Source: Bacteroidota bacterium
GTDB taxonomy: Bacteria; Bacteroidota; Bacteroidia; UKL13-3
DNA length: 11,074 nt
Direction of reading: 5' to 3'
Assembly: GCA_010027395.1 (NCBI GenBank)
Contig: RGVD01000075.1
Span: 1-11,074, forward strand
The position numbers were made by a program, and so were the translations under genes. How positions within the stretch are numbered: position 1 is the stretch's first letter; each line of letters starts with the position of its first letter. This document shows, piece by piece, positions 1 through 7,201 of this stretch. The notes under the pieces are model-generated. The model saw nothing but the letters and a program-made list of their open reading frames with translations. It was not told the DNA's origin and did no database searches.

Positions 1-3000
1 TGTTAAACTTGCACTACTATCACAACCTGCTGCATTGGTTAAATGTGCAGTTTGTGTGCCTGCTGCATTGAATGTTAAACCATTCCAACTATATGGTAAT
101 GCATTTGAGCAAATAGCGATGCTATTGCTTGAACTTGTAACTGCATTGATGGTTAAAACCAATTTTTCATACGTTGGGCAAGTTGAATTCGTTACACCAC
201 CACTTACCACAAGGGTGTAATCTTCAATTTCTCCGTATTCAGTATTACCACAAGCTAGTGGAGTTTCACTATAAACTACTCTGATACGCATTCTTACATT
301 TCCATTACTAGCACCTGCTGGAACAGCAATTGAACCTGTGCCATATCCTGGGCCATTTCCACTATTAAAATTAGAGCTGTAACTTAGAGAATATTCTTCC
401 CCTGAATCTGTAAAATCACCATCCTTGTTCCAATCCGCCCAAACCGAAATACTATCACCACTGAAGCTATGAGGATTAGTAACACTTATAGCATAAGAAG
501 ATCCAGCCAAAACTGACGTAGAATTCGATGTAAAATCATTGTAATTTACAGAGTTACCACATAAAGATGTTTTGTTAATAGATCCAATAGTAACATTTGA
601 TATATATTCATCACCTGTTACACAACCTTTTGTATCTGATGTAGCAGCGCAATAGGTATTACTTACAACGTTTTGATGCAAATATTCACCAGAAGTAGTG
701 TAGGTTTGGCCGTTCGCAGCCCAAGTATAAGAACCACAAGAAACCATAGTAGTTGTATTTATAGTTAATGGAACCACAGTTACCGCAACCGATGTTCTTG
801 CGCTTTCTATATTATTTAATGTTTGAGAAACATAGTAAATTCCTGAAGCAAGCACAGTTGTGGATGCTAAAGCTGTACCACCAGTTGCTACACTATACCA
901 TTTTAAATCAGTTCCTGTAGCTACTAAATCGGCAACGGTTTTAACACCACAAAATGATTGAGCAGAAGCAGTTGGTGCAAAAACAGTATTCACTGTAACT
1001 GCAACCGATGTTCTTGCACTCTCACAACCGTTTAAAGTTTGTGTTACATAATACGTCCCAGTAGCTAATGCGGTTGAAGCTGCTAAAGCGGTTCCGCCAG
1101 TTGCAGCAGCATACCAATTTAATGAAGTTCCTGTTGCAACTAAATTTCCAACGGTAGCACTTCCATTAAATGTTTGTGCCGAAGCTGTTGGAGCTGCTAT
1201 AACCGGGAGTGCAATAGTAGCAGAACCCAAAGTACTTATAGCAGAACAATACGCTCCATTACTAATACGTGCACGCACATTATAAGTAGCTGGAGCCACA
1301 TTAGTGAAATTTGGGTTCTCGGTATAATCAGTACCATTAATAGTATATTGAATACTATTGTCTTTAATCACTACATTTTTTACAGAATGGTAATTGTTTG
1401 ACGCTCCACATCGTGCAGCAAGAGCATATTGCCAACTGCTTTTGTTATCAGTAGCATAAGCTGCTGGCAATTGGTAGTTGCTACAAATAGTAATACCACC
1501 ATGCACAATGGTAACCTTTCCATCTTGTGTTACCGTTATAGCAACTGATTTATAACCACCTGAATTTACGGTTGCACTATACGATTGAAGTTCAATTTTA
1601 TTGTAATAAATTTTAATGGTATTGCTATAGTCGCTAAAGCCAATAGCCAAACCACTGTTTACCATGCCAGATTCTGCTCCACCTAAACTACCAGAAGTAT
1701 TTAGATTTCCATAGTTAAAGCTCAATCCATCTCCTCCATTTCCTCCTCCTACAAACACATCATAGTTGGCAGTAAAAGCGTTGGGTGTTGCTACAGTTGA
1801 ATTAAAAGCAATATAACCAGCTCTGTTGCTAGTATTTGGTGTAAGTACTAAATCCCCATATCCCCCCCATACAGGGTTACAACAAGTACCCAAATTGCCA
1901 ATTGTAGCGGCACCTAGTTGATTGTTAGTCAAACTAATATTTACTAAATCGTAAGGGGATGATAGCCCATGAGATACATTGCTAATAGTAATAGTTCCGA
2001 CTGGACTTGTACACGAAGTAGGGCTAGTAGAAGCTACAGTTGCCGTAATATCTGGCGTATAAGTAATAGTAGCAGTGCCTACTGTAGTTACATTTGAGCA
2101 ATTTGCCCCATTGCTCTTACGAGCATATATGTTATGTGTACCAGCAGCTACACCAGTAAAAGTAGTAGATGAAGTAAAGTTACCATTATCTAATTTATAT
2201 TGAACATCATTGTCTTTAATGACTACATTTTTTATTGAATGATAATTGTTTAAACCGCCACATCTTGCTGCCATAGCATAATGCCAACTAGATTTGTTAT
2301 CAGTAAGATAAGCTGCAGGCAATTGGTAGTTACTACAAATAGTAGTACCACCATATACTAGGGTTAGTTTTCCATCTTGTGTTATGGTTAAAGCAACACT
2401 TTTATAACTATTAGCTTGTAATCCGCTTACATTATAGGTTTGAACTGCGCTTTTGTTGTAGTAAATTTTAATGGTATTGCTAATTTCACTAAAACCAATT
2501 GCCAAACCACTGTTTACCATTCCTGCCTCTGCAGGTGTACCTGCAGTACCTGCAGTATTTAAATTTCCATAGTTAAAGCTCATTCCGTCTGCTCCGGAAC
2601 CTCCTCCTATAAACATATCAAAGTTTGCAGAAAAAGCATTGGGCTGAGCTATAATATTACCAAAATCAATATAACCAGCTATGCTATTAGTGTTTGATGT
2701 AAGCACTAAATCACCATTACCCCAATAAGGGTTAAAAGAAGTACCCAAGCCGCCCACTGAAGCACCACCTAGTTGATTATTTGTCAGAGTAAGATATATT
2801 AAATCGTATGGAACAAAATTATGCGTTACATTGCTAATAGCAATAGTACCAGTACTTGTGCAAGTAGTAGGATTAGTAGGGGTTAAAGTTGCAGCAAAAG
2901 ATAAAGCAGTGATAGTTTGAGTACCTATACTAGCTGTTGAATTATAACCATTAGCATTATAGGCAGCATTACCAATTCTGGCATAAGCATTGTAATTGCC

Positions 3001-3834
3001 AGGATTTAAATTAGTAAAATTATTATTGGTAGTAAAATTGGTGCCATCTAGGCTATATTCCCAAGGTGTACGATCTTTTATGACTACATCATTTACAGCG
3101 TGCAAATTATTTAAGGCACCGGTTCTTGCAGCAAAGCCATATTTCCAATTGGTTTTATTATCGGTAACATAAGCAGCAGGTAACTGATAGTTGGTGCAAT
3201 AAACGTTGCCACCATAAGAAAGCGTAAGTTGACCACTTCCGGTAACTTCTATACTAACTGATTTCCAACCACTATTATTCAAAGTGCCATTTACATTAAA
3301 AGATGTAAGTTGAACCTTGTTATAATAAATAAATATTTTATTACTATATTCATTAAAACCAACAGCCAAGCCACTATCTATCATACCAAATTCTCCATAG
3401 TTTCCTGTACTTGTGTTTACTTTACCATAGTTAAAGCTAGTACCATCTGCACCCGTTCCATTACCTACATACAAACCAAAGGTCGCAATAAAATTAACGG
3501 GCTTTAATGCTGTTTCGGCAAAAGTGATAAAACCCCTTTTGTCACTGTTAGCCGGTGTTAATAATACATAGTGCGGATTCCCACTAGTAAATGTGGGCGT
3601 GTGGTTTTGCCCTCCCACTGAAGCACCGACAGGTAAAGAAGATAAATCAGCATTTACTAAATTGTAAGGAGCTGCACTTGTTGCAGTGTTAATAGTAATG
3701 CTACCTGTCCCCGAACAAATAGCAGAAGTGGAAGTCAAACTGCCCGTTATGGTTGGTGGCGTTTGAGCCTTGGCAAATGTGCCAAGAAGTAGCAGCATGA
3801 CTGCTACCCAAATGGTTTTAAAAACTGTTTTCAT
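1..3834 (-). CDS. Giant secreted multidomain adhesin (lectin-like/SprB-like repeats, Ig-like, GEVED), C-terminus beyond window
   Basis: The frame is open from the ATG at 3834 to base 1 (1278 codons, no stop), so only the N-terminal part is present. Residues 1-24 form a signal peptide (MKTVFKTIWVAVMLLLLGTF, then AKA before Q), implying Sec export. Next come three homologous units (about residues 33-315, 316-600, 601-878). Each has a concanavalin-like lectin module (motifs GADGxSFNYG, SGLAxGF, a W...AAR stretch) followed by a SprB-like stretch. Two CHU_C-associated Ig-like domains (about 879-948, 950-1021) follow, then a GEVED domain (about 1076-1208; WADWNKDGDF and GEIEDYTL are visible), then the start of a WNG repeat (LPYSWNGLTFNAAG). 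These modules are typical of type IX-secreted Bacteroidota surface proteins; the sorting domain would lie off the window. Role in adhesion or glycan binding is inferred. It diverges from the kinase/regulator pair starting at 3972. Confidence 0.9.
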   Translation of the reverse strand, partial: MKTVFKTIWVAVMLLLLGTFAKAQTPPTITGSLTSTSAICSGTGSITINTATSAAPYNLVNADLSSLPVGASVGGQNHTPTFTSGNPHYVLLTPANSDKRGFITFAETALKPVNFIATFGLYVGNGTGADGTSFNYGKVNTSTGNYGEFGMIDSGLAVGFNEYSNKIFIYYNKVQLTSFNVNGTLNNSGWKSVSIEVTGSGQLTLSYGGNVYCTNYQLPAAYVTDNKTNWKYGFAARTGALNNLHAVNDVVIKDRTPWEYSLDGTNFTTNNNFTNLNPGNYNAYARIGNAAYNANGYNSTASIGTQTITALSFAATLTPTNPTTCTSTGTIAISNVTHNFVPYDLIYLTLTNNQLGGASVGGLGTSFNPYWGNGDLVLTSNTNSIAGYIDFGNIIAQPNAFSANFDMFIGGGSGADGMSFNYGNLNTAGTAGTPAEAGMVNSGLAIGFSEISNTIKIYYNKSAVQTYNVSGLQANSYKSVALTITQDGKLTLVYGGTTICSNYQLPAAYLTDNKSSWHYAMAARCGGLNNYHSIKNVVIKDNDVQYKLDNGNFTSSTTFTGVAAGTHNIYARKSNGANCSNVTTVGTATITYTPDITATVASTSPTSCTSPVGTITISNVSHGLSSPYDLVNISLTNNQLGAATIGNLGTCCNPVWGGYGDLVLTPNTSNRAGYIAFNSTVATPNAFTANYDVFVGGGNGGDGLSFNYGNLNTSGSLGGAESGMVNSGLAIGFSDYSNTIKIYYNKIELQSYSATVNSGGYKSVAITVTQDGKVTIVHGGITICSNYQLPAAYATDNKSSWQYALAARCGASNNYHSVKNVVIKDNSIQYTINGTDYTENPNFTNVAPATYNVRARISNGAYCSAISTLGSATIALPVIAAPTASAQTFNGSATVGNLVATGTSLNWYAAATGGTALAASTALATGTYYVTQTLNGCESARTSVAVTVNTVFAPTASAQSFCGVKTVADLVATGTDLKWYSVATGGTALASTTVLASGIYYVSQTLNNIESARTSVAVTVVPLTINTTTMVSCGSYTWAANGQTYTTSGEYLHQNVVSNTYCAATSDTKGCVTGDEYISNVTIGSINKTSLCGNSVNYNDFTSNSTSVLAGSSYAISVTNPHSFSGDSISVWADWNKDGDFTDSGEEYSLSYSSNFNSGNGPGYGTGSIAVPAGASNGNVRMRIRVVYSETPLACGNTEYGEIEDYTLVVSGGVTNSTCPTYEKLVLTINAVTSSSNSIAICSNALPYSWNGLTFNAAGTQTAHLTNAAGCDSSASLT
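771..1197 (-). repeat. Tandem pair of Ig-like domain coding repeats
   Basis: Two consecutive ~70-codon modules begin APTASAQ and end ESARTSVAVTV. They share DNA stretches such as the segment coding for SARTSVAVTV (around 990-1020 and 780-805). They match the Ig-like domain family associated with CHU_C proteins of Bacteroidota. Each copy has lost one of the two cysteines the family usually carries: Asn890 in the first copy, Ile1009 in the second. Confidence 0.7.
1200..3730 (-). repeat. Three tandem ~855-bp intragenic repeats of the adhesin gene
   Basis: The motif coding for QLPAAY recurs at about 3171, 2310 and 1458, giving periods of 861 bp (287 codons) and 852 bp (284 codons). Each unit encodes a lectin-like domain plus a SprB-like stretch. 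The two units nearer the C-terminus (about 1200-2050 and 2050-2890) are clearly closer to each other at DNA level than to the first. By eye they share long near-identical stretches around 1430-1510 and 2280-2350, which points to a more recent duplication of that pair. Confidence 0.85.
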
Positions 3835-3862
3835 TTTTTTAATTATGGTTTTATTTGTGCGT

Positions 3863-3896
3863 CAAAACTCATCAATGGTTTTATTGTAGCCTACAA
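3863..3896 (-). promoter_or_regulatory. Possible promoter of the adhesin gene
   Basis: Reading the minus strand, GAGTTTTG (3870 down to 3863) matches seven of eight positions of the Bacteroidota -7 box TAnnTTTG. A TTG at 3896-3894 lies 23 bases upstream as a possible -33 element, and that TTG is inside the 20-bp palindrome. Transcription would start near 3855, leaving a leader of about 20 bases before the ATG at 3834. The match is imperfect and the spacing slightly long. Confidence 0.35.
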
Positions 3897-3911
3897 GGGT
3901 TAACCCTTGTA
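3892..3911. promoter_or_regulatory. Perfect 20-bp palindrome, operator-like
   Basis: TACAAGGGTTAACCCTTGTA is its own reverse complement over all 20 bases. It sits between two divergent genes, overlaps the possible -33 element of the adhesin gene and lies about 30 bases upstream of the -33 element of the kinase gene. A terminator makes little sense between two divergent starts, so a binding site for a dimeric regulator is the simplest reading. The NarL/FixJ-type regulator encoded at 5585-6208 is a natural candidate (inference). Confidence 0.55.
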
Positions 3912-3920
3912 TCTTTAAAG

Positions 3921-3934
3921 CCCTAATTTTAGGG
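3921..3934. promoter_or_regulatory. Second inverted repeat in the divergent intergenic region
   Basis: CCCTAA and TTAGGG form a 6-bp inverted repeat with a two-base centre, beginning 10 bases after the 20-bp palindrome and ending just before the -33 TTG of the rightward promoter. Position fits an operator for the kinase/regulator genes. It is short, so chance cannot be excluded. Confidence 0.35.
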
Positions 3935-3937
3935 GCA

Positions 3938-3965
3938 TTGGCGTATTATAATTTAAATACTTTTG
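3938..3965 (+). promoter_or_regulatory. Bacteroidota-type promoter for the kinase/regulator operon
   Basis: TTG at 3938-3940 and TACTTTTG at 3958-3965 match the -33 TTG and the full -7 consensus TAnnTTTG, with 17 bases between them. The -7 box ends only six bases before the ATG at 3972, so the transcript would have almost no leader. The box also contains the TTG at 3963, which argues against that TTG as the start codon. Confidence 0.6.
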
Positions 3966-3971
3966 AATTTT

Positions 3972-5585
3972 ATGAAAAGTAATTTTCAGCATCCAAAATC
4001 TGTTGTTAGGTATATTATACTTGGTGTTTTTTGCTGCTTGTTTTACATACCAAATGCGAAATCGCAAACAAAGGCTGAATTAGAATTAAAGGCAGTTGTT
4101 TATAGATATAATAATGCACTTCATTATGACTCATCAATCCTAGTCATTAATAAGTTTATAAATCAAAAAAATAGTAGCAACCAGAATAAGTTTTACGCTA
4201 ATTTATACATGTCTTATGTTTATAAAAGATTGCAAGACTATTTGCAAGTGAATAAATACTTAGATATAGCTATTAGTTATGGTTTGCAAACTAATCATAA
4301 AGATTATTTTTTGGCTATATACAACTGCCAAAAATCATTTGCTTATTTCGATGTAAGCGATTTTTCAAAGGCTGACAGCCTAATGCGGCCTTTGATAGCA
4401 AGCAACTACGAATATTTAGAAAGTGAAGAAAAAGGTACAATAATGATACAACAGGCATTCATTTTATTGCGAGATAATAAAATTGATGAAGCTGCTAAAA
4501 TGTATAAAGATGCCGAAATTTTTATGCAACAAAAATGCCCATGTGACCTGCCAATTTTATATGCAAATGTTTTACAAATGTATGTGGCTACTAAGCAATT
4601 TGACAAGTTGGAAGAATGCTATAGAAAAGGAATGGCCTATGCAGATAGCTGCGGTATATTAAAATATAAAATGATGTGTACCCAAAACATGTATTATTTT
4701 TATCGTAAAAATGGTTATTATGAAAAGGCCATGCTTTATGCCCAGGCTTGGGATAGTATGAATTTGATTTTTAAAACCAATGAAAATATACAAAAGCTTA
4801 ACGATGTTGATCATAAGCTGCAACAAAAGTTAAAAGAGGAGATTATCAGTAAGCAAAAAGAAACGATACTAAAAGATACAATATACATTAATAAACTAAT
4901 TATAAATGGCCTATTGTTTATTTGCTTCATTATAATCATTGTTTTTTATCGTGAATGGAGAATAGGTAAAACTAAGCTTAGACAGCGTTTGCTCTTTACC
5001 AATCAGCTTTTGGAAAAAATAGAAGAGGAAAGAAAAAGAATTGCAGGTGACCTGCACGATGGCATAAGTCATGATTTGATTTCATTAAAGAATACAAGTC
5101 AGGTATTACCCAATCATCTTGACAAAGATATTGATACAATAATAGAGAACATAAGAAGCATAAGTAGAAATTTGCACCCTGTCATGTTTGAGAGGGTTGG
5201 ACTGAAAACCACTATTGAACAAATGCTTGAGAGAATACAAAGTGTAAATCGTTTCTTGATTAGTTCTGAGATTTCCTATAAAAATACTTTAGATGCAAAA
5301 ATAGAAATACAATTATATCGTATCATTCAAGAGGCATGTAGCAATATGATAAAACATTCGCTTGCCATTGCTGGCAGGGTTTCAATAAATGATGAGCAGA
5401 AAATGGTGAACATAATTATTGAAGACAATGGGAAAGGATTTAATGTGAGCCAAAAATTAAATGATACCAATTCCTATGGACTGCATAGTATCAAATTAAG
5501 AACAAAATTAATTGGAGGAAAAATTCATTTTGAATCAAATTCCTCAGGGACAAAAATAATTATATCTATACCTAAAAAATCCTAA
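3972..5585 (+). CDS. Membrane sensor histidine kinase, HisKA_3 type, with helical-repeat periplasmic sensor
   Basis: The protein is 537 residues from the ATG at 3972. A frame-extended TTG at 3963 is rejected because it lies inside the promoter -7 box. Residues about 13-32 form a hydrophobic signal segment ending AKSQ. Residues about 33-285 are TPR-like helical repeats, a short coiled coil follows, and one membrane helix lies at about 306-327. The kinase core has the HisKA_3 motif GDLHDGISHDL with phospho-acceptor His362, an N-box (RIIQEACSN, about 449-457), EDNGKGF at 484-490 and a glycine-rich SYGLHSI segment. All catalytic motifs look intact, so it should autophosphorylate and pass phosphate to a NarL/FixJ-type regulator. 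The next gene encodes exactly that, joined by a TAATG stop/start overlap. The signal sensed is unknown. A role in controlling the divergent adhesin is inferred from position only. Confidence 0.9.
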   Translation: MKSNFQHPKSVVRYIILGVFCCLFYIPNAKSQTKAELELKAVVYRYNNALHYDSSILVINKFINQKNSSNQNKFYANLYMSYVYKRLQDYLQVNKYLDIAISYGLQTNHKDYFLAIYNCQKSFAYFDVSDFSKADSLMRPLIASNYEYLESEEKGTIMIQQAFILLRDNKIDEAAKMYKDAEIFMQQKCPCDLPILYANVLQMYVATKQFDKLEECYRKGMAYADSCGILKYKMMCTQNMYYFYRKNGYYEKAMLYAQAWDSMNLIFKTNENIQKLNDVDHKLQQKLKEEIISKQKETILKDTIYINKLIINGLLFICFIIIIVFYREWRIGKTKLRQRLLFTNQLLEKIEEERKRIAGDLHDGISHDLISLKNTSQVLPNHLDKDIDTIIENIRSISRNLHPVMFERVGLKTTIEQMLERIQSVNRFLISSEISYKNTLDAKIEIQLYRIIQEACSNMIKHSLAIAGRVSINDEQKMVNIIIEDNGKGFNVSQKLNDTNSYGLHSIKLRTKLIGGKIHFESNSSGTKIIISIPKKS

Positions 5586-6208
5586 TGAATATTTTAATAG
5601 CAGACGATCACCCCCTAACATTATTGGGTACAAGAAACTATGTTGAAACAATAGGCTATAAAGTAGATTGTATTTGTTCTAATGGCATAGCGGCTTACAA
5701 CAAGCTTTTTACTAAAAATTTTAACCTTGCGATTTTGGATATAAATATGCCCGGAATGGATGGCTTAGAACTGCTTGAGAAGATGTATCAAAGTAAAATG
5801 CGTACTAAAGTTATATTACTTACCATGCACCGTGAAGTTAGCATATACAAAAGAGCAAACGAAATTGGTGTGTATGGATATTTGTTAAAAAATCACTCGG
5901 AAAGTGAGTTGGAACAATGTATTCAATCTGTTATAAATAATAAGCAATACATCAGTCCTTTGATAACGAACGAACTTATTTTCGATACAGTTGAAAAGAA
6001 AGACGATGTAAGTTCAATGCTAACCTTAACAGAAAAAAAAGTATTAGAAATGGTTAGTAAGCAACAAAATACCAAACAAATTGCAAAACTCCTATTTATT
6101 GCTGAAAAAACAGTTGAATGGCACAGAAGAAATATTATTGAAAAACTAGGATTGCCCAAGGAGAAAAACGCTTTGCTACAATGGGCAATAAAAAATAGTC
6201 TTCATTAG
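5585..6208 (+). CDS. NarL/FixJ-family response regulator (receiver + LuxR-type HTH)
   Basis: This 207-residue protein is the usual length for the family. The receiver domain has the acidic pair Asp7-Asp8, phospho-acceptor Asp52 (LAILDINMPGMDG), Thr80 and Lys102, so it is phosphorylatable. The C-terminal LuxR-type helix-turn-helix spans about 147-190 (LTEKKVLEMV, then KQIAKLLFIAEKTVEWH). The ATG overlaps the kinase stop by one base (TAATG), which suggests translational coupling and makes the upstream HisKA_3 kinase its cognate partner. No terminator lies immediately after the stop; the first strong one is at 6323. Target genes are not shown by the sequence; the palindromes at 3892 and 3921 are the nearest candidate sites. 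Confidence 0.92.
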   Translation: MNILIADDHPLTLLGTRNYVETIGYKVDCICSNGIAAYNKLFTKNFNLAILDINMPGMDGLELLEKMYQSKMRTKVILLTMHREVSIYKRANEIGVYGYLLKNHSESELEQCIQSVINNKQYISPLITNELIFDTVEKKDDVSSMLTLTEKKVLEMVSKQQNTKQIAKLLFIAEKTVEWHRRNIIEKLGLPKEKNALLQWAIKNSLH

Positions 6209-6266
6209 CTACATAAAAAAATAAAATGCCTATTTATATAGGTAGGGATATGGTATTTTCAATCCA

Positions 6267-6274
6267 TATATTTG
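6267..6274 (+). promoter_or_regulatory. Perfect -7 box upstream of a possible small RNA
   Basis: TATATTTG matches TAnnTTTG at all defined positions. No clear TTG sits at the usual -33 distance. No start codon with a long frame follows; instead an intrinsic terminator comes about 50 bases downstream, so any transcript from here would be a short RNA. Confidence 0.4.
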
Positions 6275-6279
6275 CAGTG

Positions 6280-6350
6280 AAGTGTAAATATTGTAAATAC
6301 ATTTTTTTCATAGTTAGGTTAGACGGAGTTATTTTATAACTCCGTTTTCT
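6280..6350 (+). ncRNA. Candidate small RNA of about 70 nt
   Basis: The interval lies between a perfect -7 box and a strong terminator hairpin, in a 207-base gap with no open frame. It contains a direct repeat TGTAAATA at 6283-6290 and 6292-6299, then a T-rich stretch, then TTCATAGTTAGGTTAGACGG leading into the hairpin. No known RNA family is recognised with certainty. The alternative is that the interval is simply the 3' untranslated end of the kinase/regulator transcript. Confidence 0.3.
6323..6348 (+). terminator. Rho-independent terminator
   Basis: ACGGAGTTAT (6323-6332) pairs perfectly with ATAACTCCGT (6336-6345) around a TTT centre, and a TTTT run follows (6345-6348). The stem extends by a G-T and an A-T pair outward. 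It lies 115 bases after the response-regulator stop and before the DUF3050 gene, so it separates the two transcription units. The stem could also form on the minus strand, but the T-run favours plus-strand use. Confidence 0.8.
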
Positions 6351-6401
6351 ATTTAAATTCCCCTTGGTTTATTTTACTAAAACTTTTTTTCAAGATCTTA
6401 G

Positions 6402-6409
6402 TTTATTTG
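6402..6409 (+). promoter_or_regulatory. Weak -7 box for the DUF3050 gene
   Basis: TTTATTTG matches seven of eight positions of TAnnTTTG and ends six bases before the ATG at 6416, the same spacing as at the kinase gene. No TTG lies at the expected -33 position; the nearest, at 6364-6366, is too far. A promoter must exist downstream of the terminator at 6323, but this exact box is uncertain. Confidence 0.3.
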
Positions 6410-6415
6410 TTAGTT

Positions 6416-7201
6416 ATGAATGAACGAATAAACCGAATAAACCTGCTTCTAGAGCCTCTAAAGCAACAAATTGTTAATCATAAATTGTATGAATCTATTA
6501 AGACAATAGAAGATTTGCATGTGTTCATGGAATTTCATGTTTTTGCAGTGTGGGATTTTATGTCCTTGCTCAAGTCTTTGCAGAATAATTTAACTTGTAC
6601 AACCACCCCTTGGGTCCCTATTGGGGATGCCGAAACCCGATTTTTAATTAATGAAATAGTAGTGGGTGAAGAATCTGATGTGGACATGGATGGAAATCGA
6701 AAAAGCCATTTTGAATTGTATCTAGATGCGATGCACCAAGCAGGAGCAAATACAGAAACAATTTCAAAGTTTATTGCTTGCATAAGAGAAAACAAGAGCG
6801 TAAAACAATCCATTCAATTATGCCATGTTCATCATGCTGCTGAAGAGTTCGTTAATTTTACTTTTAATACCATTGCAAGTTTTAAAAATCATCTTTTGGC
6901 TTCTGTATTTACATTTGGTCGCGAAGACTTAATCCCTGATATGTTTTATTCTATTGTGGCTGACATTGATAAGATAAGTCCCAATAAAATTTCAGTGTTT
7001 AAATATTATTTAGAAAGACACATAGAAGTGGATGGAGGACATCATGGTATCTTGGCTATCCGTATGATTGAGAAATTGTGTGGAAGTGATGATGAATTAT
7101 GGCAAGAGGTTGAAAACATAGCCATCCAATCATTACAAAAAAGGATTGAGTTGTGGGATGGAATTTATGAGCAATTAAATAATAAGGCAACAGCCGAGTA
7201 A
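6416..7201 (+). CDS. DUF3050 family protein, likely heme-oxygenase-like fold
   Basis: The 261-residue protein is full length for DUF3050 and shows its hallmark stretches: FMEFHVFAVWDFMSLLK (38-53), WVPIGDAETRFLINE (66-80), GEESDVD (84-90), FTFGREDLIPDMF (165-177) and YYLERHIEVDGGHHG (197-211). The family has no established reaction that I can state. The helical, Glu/His-rich pattern resembles heme-oxygenase/TENA-like proteins, where such residues can bind metal; Glu39, His41, Glu85, Glu200, His202, Asp206 and His209/His210 are possible ligands (inference). No signal peptide or membrane helix is visible, so it is cytoplasmic. ATG 6416 is chosen over the TTG at 6407 because homology begins just after it and the TTG overlaps a possible promoter box. 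Its last 37 bases overlap the convergent gene ending at 7165. Confidence 0.85.
   Translation: MNERINRINLLLEPLKQQIVNHKLYESIKTIEDLHVFMEFHVFAVWDFMSLLKSLQNNLTCTTTPWVPIGDAETRFLINEIVVGEESDVDMDGNRKSHFELYLDAMHQAGANTETISKFIACIRENKSVKQSIQLCHVHHAAEEFVNFTFNTIASFKNHLLASVFTFGREDLIPDMFYSIVADIDKISPNKISVFKYYLERHIEVDGGHHGILAIRMIEKLCGSDDELWQEVENIAIQSLQKRIELWDGIYEQLNNKATAE

Noticed and set aside
35..220. Small plus-strand reading frame in the adhesin region
   Set aside because: It lies opposite the long minus-strand adhesin frame, has no known domain, and reflects the repeat-rich composition. The same holds for frames at 1174-1401 and 3310-3507.
1200..3730. Regular repeats as a CRISPR array
   Set aside because: The repeats are about 855 bp long, in frame, and encode protein domains; no short direct repeats with unique spacers are present anywhere in the window.
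3929..3934. TTAGGG as a telomere-like element
   Set aside because: It occurs as a single arm of a short inverted repeat and is not tandemly repeated.
3963..3971. TTG as start codon of the HisKA_3 kinase
   Set aside because: The TTG is part of the consensus -7 box TACTTTTG, and the ATG at 3972 directly precedes a good signal segment. The TTG at 6407 before DUF3050 is rejected for the same kind of reason.
4406..4606. Minus-strand frame opposite the HisKA_3 kinase
   Set aside because: It is antisense to a well-supported coding region with no recognisable motif; likewise 5923-6159 opposite the response regulator and 6535-6813 opposite DUF3050.
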